Shown here: piece after piece, positions 5,953-9,443 of the stretch
How the letters are laid out: the number at the start of each line of letters is the position of its first letter
Numbering within the stretch: the stretch's first letter is position 1
Origin: an uncultured bacterium
Lineage (GTDB): Bacteria; Bacillota; Clostridia; Oscillospirales; Ruminococcaceae
NCBI GenBank assembly: GCA_905215595.1
Contig: CAJMQZ010000075.1
Location: 1 to 9,443, forward strand
Length of the DNA: 9,443 nt
Direction of reading: 5' to 3'
The notes under the pieces: generated by a model
Databases searched by the model: none
What the model was told of the DNA's origin: nothing
Seen by the model: the letters and a program-made list of their open reading frames with translations, nothing else
Program-made: the position numbers and the translations under genes

Positions 5953-7803
5953 ATGAAAGAAGTCAAGCCATCCAAAAAGCCGCTGGCTATCTACTATGCC
6001 ATCGTGCTGCTGGTGCTGCTGGTCATCAACCTTGTGGTCATGCCGTGGCTGGCCGAGCGTCAGGTGCAGGAGGTAGACTACGGCACCTTTATGAGCATGA
6101 CCGAGCAGGAAAACATCGGCAAGGTGGATATCCAGTCCAACCAGATCATTTTTACAGATAAGGACAACAAGCAGATCTACAAGACCGGCCTGATGAACGA
6201 TCCCGGTCTGACCGAGCGCCTGTACGATGCCGGTGCACAGTTCTCCAGCGAGATCGTGGAGCAGGGTTCGCCGGTGCTCAGCTTTCTGCTGTGGTTCGTG
6301 CTGCCCATCCTGCTGTTCAGCTTCATCGGCAACCAGATGAATAAAAAGCTGATGGAAAAGGCAGGCGGCGGCCCGAGCTCCATGATGTTCGGCGGCGCGG
6401 GCAAATCCAACGCAAAGGTGTATGTGCAGTCCACCCACGGCATCCGCTTTGCGGATGTGGCCGGTGAGGACGAAGCCAAGGAGAACCTGCAGGAGATCGT
6501 CAATTATCTGCACGACCCCAAGAAGTATGAGGAGATCGGCGCTTCCATGCCCAAGGGCATTCTGCTGGTAGGCCCTCCGGGCACCGGCAAAACCATGCTG
6601 GCCAAGGCCGTAGCAGGTGAATCCAACGTGCCCTTCTTCTCCATCTCCGGCTCGGAGTTCGTGGAGATGTTCGTGGGCATGGGTGCCTCCAAGGTGCGCG
6701 ACCTGTTCAAGCAGGCCAAGGAAAAAGCGCCCTGCATCGTGTTCATTGATGAGATCGACGCCATTGGTCAAAAGCGCAACAGCGGCCAGCTTGGCGGCAA
6801 CGACGAGCGCGAGCAGACTCTGAACCAGCTGCTTACCGAGATGGACGGTTTTGAGGGCAACACCGGCGTCATTATTCTGGCGGCTACCAACCGCCCGGAT
6901 TCCCTTGACCCTGCCCTGACCCGTCCCGGCCGGTTTGACCGCCGTGTGCCCGTGGAGCTGCCCGATTTGAAGGGCCGCGAAGAAATTTTGAAGGTACACG
7001 CCAAAAAGGTGAAGATCGCCCCGGGTGTGGACTTCAACACCGTGGCACGCATGGCCTCCGGTGCCTCCGGCGCAGAGCTGGCCAACATTGTAAACGAAGC
7101 CGCCCTGCGTGCCGTGCGGGCAGGGCGCAAGAGCGTGACCCAAGCCGACCTTGAGGAGAGCATCGAGGTGGTCATTGCCGGCTACCAGAAGAAGAACTCC
7201 ATCCTGACCGACCACGAAAAGTGCATCGTAGCCTACCACGAGATCGGCCACGCCCTTGTGGCGGCCAAGCAGTCCAACTCTGCCCCGGTGCAGAAGATCA
7301 CCATCATCCCCCGCACCTCCGGCGCACTGGGCTATACCATGCAGGTGGACGAGGGCAACCACTACCTGATGAACAAGGCCGAGCTGGAAAACAAGATTGC
7401 TACCCTGACCGGCGGCCGCGCCGCCGAGGAGGTGGCCTTCAACTCCATCACCACCGGCGCATCCAATGATATCGAGCAGGCCACAAAGCTTGCCCGTGCC
7501 ATGTTGACCCGCTACGGCATGAGCGAAGAATTCGACATGGTGGCGCTGGAAACCGTCAACAACCAGTATCTGGGCGGCGACACCTCGCTGGCCTGCAGTG
7601 CCCAGACCCAGTGCGAGATCGACCGGAAAGTGGTAGAGCTGGTCAAGGCCCAGCACGAAAAGGCCATCCGCATCCTGACCGAGAACCGCGCCAAACTGGA
7701 CGAACTGGCACAGTACCTGTACCAGAAGGAGACCATCACCGGCGAGGAATTCATGGATATCCTTAACCGCGATGACACCGAAAACAAACCAGAAAATCCC
7801 TGA
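5953..7803 (+). CDS. ftsH: ATP-dependent zinc metalloprotease FtsH
   Basis: FtsH is a hexameric membrane-anchored AAA+ protease that extracts and degrades misplaced membrane proteins and selected cytoplasmic regulators. The 616-residue protein has two N-terminal membrane segments (about 11-32 and 108-126) flanking a short extracytoplasmic domain. The AAA domain follows, with Walker A GPPGTGKT (207-214), the pore motif FVEMFVGMG (236-244), Walker B IVFIDEIDA (262-270) and the second region of homology ATNRPDSLDPALTRPGRFDRR (311-331) with its arginine fingers. The protease domain has the zinc site HEIGH (429-433) and the probable third ligand D506 (TGASNDIEQAT). HEIGH differs from the more common HEAGH but keeps HExxH. 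AGGAGG (5939-5944) lies eight bases before the ATG. The gene appears monocistronic, divergent from leu and ended by a terminator at 7839-7875. A long open frame antisense to it is a codon-bias artefact. Confidence 0.96.
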   Translation: MKEVKPSKKPLAIYYAIVLLVLLVINLVVMPWLAERQVQEVDYGTFMSMTEQENIGKVDIQSNQIIFTDKDNKQIYKTGLMNDPGLTERLYDAGAQFSSEIVEQGSPVLSFLLWFVLPILLFSFIGNQMNKKLMEKAGGGPSSMMFGGAGKSNAKVYVQSTHGIRFADVAGEDEAKENLQEIVNYLHDPKKYEEIGASMPKGILLVGPPGTGKTMLAKAVAGESNVPFFSISGSEFVEMFVGMGASKVRDLFKQAKEKAPCIVFIDEIDAIGQKRNSGQLGGNDEREQTLNQLLTEMDGFEGNTGVIILAATNRPDSLDPALTRPGRFDRRVPVELPDLKGREEILKVHAKKVKIAPGVDFNTVARMASGASGAELANIVNEAALRAVRAGRKSVTQADLEESIEVVIAGYQKKNSILTDHEKCIVAYHEIGHALVAAKQSNSAPVQKITIIPRTSGALGYTMQVDEGNHYLMNKAELENKIATLTGGRAAEEVAFNSITTGASNDIEQATKLARAMLTRYGMSEEFDMVALETVNNQYLGGDTSLACSAQTQCEIDRKVVELVKAQHEKAIRILTENRAKLDELAQYLYQKETITGEEFMDILNRDDTENKPENP

Positions 7804-7838
7804 AAATAAAAATTTTTGAATCTTTTGCAATAATCCGG

Positions 7839-7875
7839 CCGCCGTATCCGTTTACAAAGCAGATACGGCGGTTTT
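7839..7875 (+). terminator. Intrinsic terminator of ftsH
   Basis: A 10-bp perfect stem CCGCCGTATC / GATACGGCGG (7839-7848, 7862-7871) with a 13-base loop is followed by TTTT (7872-7875), 35 bases after the ftsH stop. The loop is long and the U run short, so some read-through into the next gene is possible. Confidence 0.75.
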
Positions 7876-7895
7876 CCATTGTGAATGCGCCGCAG

Positions 7896-7925
7896 CTGAA
7901 CCATGGTTTAAAAAACGATTATGAT
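7896..7925 (+). promoter_or_regulatory. Weak candidate promoter of the secreted-protein gene
   Basis: TATGAT (7920-7925) is one base from the consensus -10. The matching -35 position, 18 bp upstream (CTGAAC, 7896-7901), is poor. The site lies between the ftsH terminator and the gene, so it is a reasonable guess only. Confidence 0.3.
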
Positions 7926-7938
7926 GCAAAAAAACAAA

Positions 7939-7962
7939 GGCAGTCCCTGCGGCTGCCGTTTT
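7939..7962 (+). other. Terminator-like hairpin next to a ribosome binding site
   Basis: GGCAG (7939-7943) and CTGCC (7953-7957) form a 5-bp stem around a 9-base loop. It is followed by GTTTT and then directly by the CAGGAGGT ribosome binding site (7963-7970) of the next gene. An alternative fold GCAG-TCC-CTGC uses the same bases. It could be a small attenuator, an mRNA-stabilising 5' hairpin, or nothing. Confidence 0.35.
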
Positions 7963-7977
7963 CAGGAGGTATTTCCT

Positions 7978-8592
7978 ATGAAGATGCTGAACAAAAAGTT
8001 TGTCCGTACCCTGAGCTGTGCCGCTGTGGCGGTGTGTGCCGCTGCCATGCTGAGCGTGGGCGCATTTGCCGCCGAGGTGGATTCCACCTGTGTGGAGGGC
8101 TATCTGCCCCCGCAGGAGCAGATGGTGCAGGGCGACATCGCACTGCACAGCGGTGACGTTGCCGTGGGCGAAAAGGACCCCAGCTACGGCGGCTACGGTG
8201 CCCCGGAGGGCAACCCCATTCAGGGCAACATTATGCTGATCTCCGGCGATGAGCTGGCCGACACCGCCAAGACCGAGGCGCGCTACACTGTCAAGGGTCT
8301 GCTGGGCAAGCAGCTGCTGTATACCGCCCGCCAGAAGGACGGCGTGCTGACGCTGGACGTCCCCGCCGAGGTGGCTACCTTCCGCACCACCATCGAGGAT
8401 ATGCAGACTTTGCAGGCCAACGGCGTGAAAACGCTGGTGCTGGTGACCGAAAAGAACACCACCACCCTGAACCTCTCGCTGCTGTGCGAGGGACAGAAGT
8501 CCGGCACCCGCGTTACCCTGCGGCATCTGGGCAGCAGCGCTACCCTCTCTGTGGGTCTGCGCTGCCGCCGCGACCTGCTGATCGGCCGCTAA
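7978..8592 (+). CDS. Predicted secreted protein of unknown function
   Basis: I do not recognise a family. The 204-residue product begins with a clear Sec signal peptide: basic N-terminus MKMLNKKFVR, an Ala/Val/Cys-rich hydrophobic core (about 11-27), and a likely signal peptidase cut after AFA (between A31 and A32). The mature part of about 173 residues has no membrane anchor or sortase motif. A motif is repeated 31 residues apart: QGDIALHSGD (51-60) and QGNIMLISGD (82-91), separated by a Gly/Pro/Tyr-rich linker. The C-terminal half (about 100-200) has alternating hydrophobic and polar residues suggestive of beta strands, and ends with a basic CRRDLLIGR. The frame is open from 7921, but CAGGAGGT (7963-7970), eight bases before the ATG at 7978, and the signal peptide set the start. 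The gene lies between terminators, so it is probably a single transcription unit. Confidence 0.8.
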   Translation: MKMLNKKFVRTLSCAAVAVCAAAMLSVGAFAAEVDSTCVEGYLPPQEQMVQGDIALHSGDVAVGEKDPSYGGYGAPEGNPIQGNIMLISGDELADTAKTEARYTVKGLLGKQLLYTARQKDGVLTLDVPAEVATFRTTIEDMQTLQANGVKTLVLVTEKNTTTLNLSLLCEGQKSGTRVTLRHLGSSATLSVGLRCRRDLLIGR

Positions 8593-8615
8593 TCGGAAAA
8601 ACGGCAGTATAATTT

Positions 8616-8657
8616 GTGGTTCAGAAACGCCCACAGGCGTTTCTGAACCACTTTTTT
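8616..8657 (+). terminator. Strong intrinsic terminator after the secreted-protein gene
   Basis: A perfect 16-bp stem (8616-8631 and 8636-8651) with the 4-base loop CACA is followed by six T residues (8652-8657). It begins 23 bases after the stop codon and is a textbook terminator for plus-strand transcription. Confidence 0.93.
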
Positions 8658-8663
8658 AATGAT

Positions 8664-8698
8664 GACAAGACCCCCGGCGGGCAGCCGGGGGTCTTGTC
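8664..8698 (-). terminator. Perfect GC-rich hairpin, possible terminator of metY
   Basis: A perfect 15-bp stem (8664-8678 and 8684-8698) closes on the 5-base loop GGGCA. It lies 71 bases past the metY stop on the minus strand, where a terminator is expected, but neither side carries a U tract (minus-strand continuation ATCATTAAAAAA). It may be a mRNA 3'-end stabiliser or a terminator of a non-standard kind. Confidence 0.5.
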
Positions 8699-8769
8699 GC
8701 ACACTTATGGAGACTAGGACAGGAATAAAAGGAAGATCACATTCCCTTTGCGGGAAAGAGAATCGCTGC

Positions 8770-9443
8770 TTACTTGCCGCGGACGGCTGCGAAGCCGGCT
8801 TCCAGATCGGCAAGGATGTCATCGATATGCTCGGTGCCGATGGACAGGCGGACGGTGTTCTGGTAGATCTGCTGCTCGGCCAGTTCTGCATCGGTCAGCT
8901 GGCTGTGGGTGGTGGAGGCCGGGTGGATGACAAGGCTCTTCACGTCCGCTACGTTGGCTAGCAGAGAGAAGATCTTCAGGTTATCAATGAAGGTAAAGGC
9001 CTCCTCGCGACCGCCCTTGATGTTAAAGGTAAAGATAGATGCGCCGCCGTTGGGGAAATACTTCTGGTACAGGGCGTGATCCGGGTGATCCGGCAGCGAG
9101 GGATGGTTCACCTTTTCCACCTGCGGGTGGTTGGCAAGGAACTCCACCACCTTTTTGGTGTTCTCTACATGACGCTCAATGCGCAGGCTCAGCGTCTCGG
9201 TGCCCTGCAGCAGCAGGAAGGCGTTGAAGGGGGAGATGGTAGCGCCGGTATCACGCAGCAGGATAGCACGGATGTAGGTGACAAAAGCGGTAGGGCCTGC
9301 GGCATCCGCAAAGGAGACGCCGTGGTAGCTGGGGTTCGGAGCGGCAATATTAGGATAACGGCCGCTGGCCTTCCAGTCGAAGTTGCCACTGTCCACGATG
9401 ATGCCGCCCAGCGTGGTGCCGTGGCCGCCGATGAACTTGGTAG
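8770..9443 (-). CDS. metY: O-acetylhomoserine sulfhydrylase, C-terminal part
   Basis: Only the C-terminal 223 residues are present, since the frame runs off the right edge. Family members are about 425 residues, so roughly half is missing. The product belongs to the Cys/Met-metabolism PLP enzymes (fold type I) and matches O-acetylhomoserine sulfhydrylase, which makes homocysteine from O-acetylhomoserine and sulfide for methionine synthesis. The first complete codons read TKFIGGHGTTLGG, and that Lys (9438-9436) is the expected PLP-binding lysine. Further family marks are SGNFDW, the GTETLSLRIERH stretch, SLVIHPASTTHSQL with the substrate-binding region, and the C-terminal VRLSIGTEHIDDILADLEAGF. 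A GTG at 9396 inside the frame is not a start. The gene converges on the secreted-protein gene. A cystathionine gamma-synthase or lyase relative is less likely because of the HPASTTHSQL and SGNFDW segments. Confidence 0.85.
   Translation of the reverse strand, partial: TKFIGGHGTTLGGIIVDSGNFDWKASGRYPNIAAPNPSYHGVSFADAAGPTAFVTYIRAILLRDTGATISPFNAFLLLQGTETLSLRIERHVENTKKVVEFLANHPQVEKVNHPSLPDHPDHALYQKYFPNGGASIFTFNIKGGREEAFTFIDNLKIFSLLANVADVKSLVIHPASTTHSQLTDAELAEQQIYQNTVRLSIGTEHIDDILADLEAGFAAVRGK

Noticed and set aside
5842..7830. A 662-codon open frame on the minus strand covering all of ftsH
   Set aside because: It is antisense to an unmistakable FtsH, its product is His/Gly/Leu-rich with no family resemblance, and no ribosome binding site precedes it. 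GC-rich third positions keep the opposite frame open.
7921..7977. In-frame ATGATG at 7921 as start of the secreted protein
   Set aside because: No ribosome binding site precedes it, it would put 19 polar residues ahead of a normal signal peptide, and CAGGAGGT stands ahead of the ATG at 7978.

Overview
The window looks like chromosomal DNA of a GC-rich, low-oxygen gut Firmicute. Faecalibacterium or a close relative in the Oscillospiraceae/Ruminococcaceae is my best guess. The basis is a T-box leader, a type-2 LeuA, the short (about 420 residue) LeuC with a separate 160-residue LeuD, strong AGGAGG ribosome binding sites, and short palindromic CTCCCCC/GGGGGAG repeats. The genus is inferred from remembered family resemblance, not from a search.

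Positions 1-5682 hold a complete leucine-synthesis operon on the minus strand. From upstream to downstream: a near-consensus sigma-A promoter (5654-5682), a T-box riboswitch leader (about 5336-5647) ending in an intrinsic terminator, then leuA (2-isopropylmalate synthase), leuC and leuD (isopropylmalate isomerase subunits) and leuB (3-isopropylmalate dehydrogenase), with a long terminator hairpin at 132-167. These enzymes convert 2-ketoisovalerate to 2-ketoisocaproate, the direct precursor of leucine. Uncharged tRNA-Leu would be expected to stabilise the antiterminator and switch the operon on. Both candidate specifier triplets I can place in Stem I (CUG and CUU) are leucine codons.

A family of composite palindromic repeats fills three spacers of this operon: leader-leuA, leuA-leuC and leuD-leuB. 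A further partial copy lies beyond the operon end at the window edge. The leuC-leuD spacer is only 18 bp and has none.

Positions 5683-5952 are the divergent regulatory region between the leu operon and ftsH. ftsH (5953-7803, plus strand) encodes the membrane-anchored AAA+ zinc protease and seems monocistronic, with its own promoter and terminator. It is followed by a small gene for a predicted secreted protein of unknown function (7978-8592) with a duplicated QG(D/N)I-x-L-x-SGD motif. Its strong terminator and a second perfect hairpin separate it from a convergent partial gene at the right edge, the C-terminal half of an O-acetylhomoserine sulfhydrylase (metY-like, 8770-9443, minus strand).

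Most of the window is recognisable core metabolism and housekeeping, and I see no convincing undescribed system. The points most worth a second look are the degenerate N-terminal motif of LeuB, the repeat family in the operon spacers, and the secreted protein with its duplicated motif.
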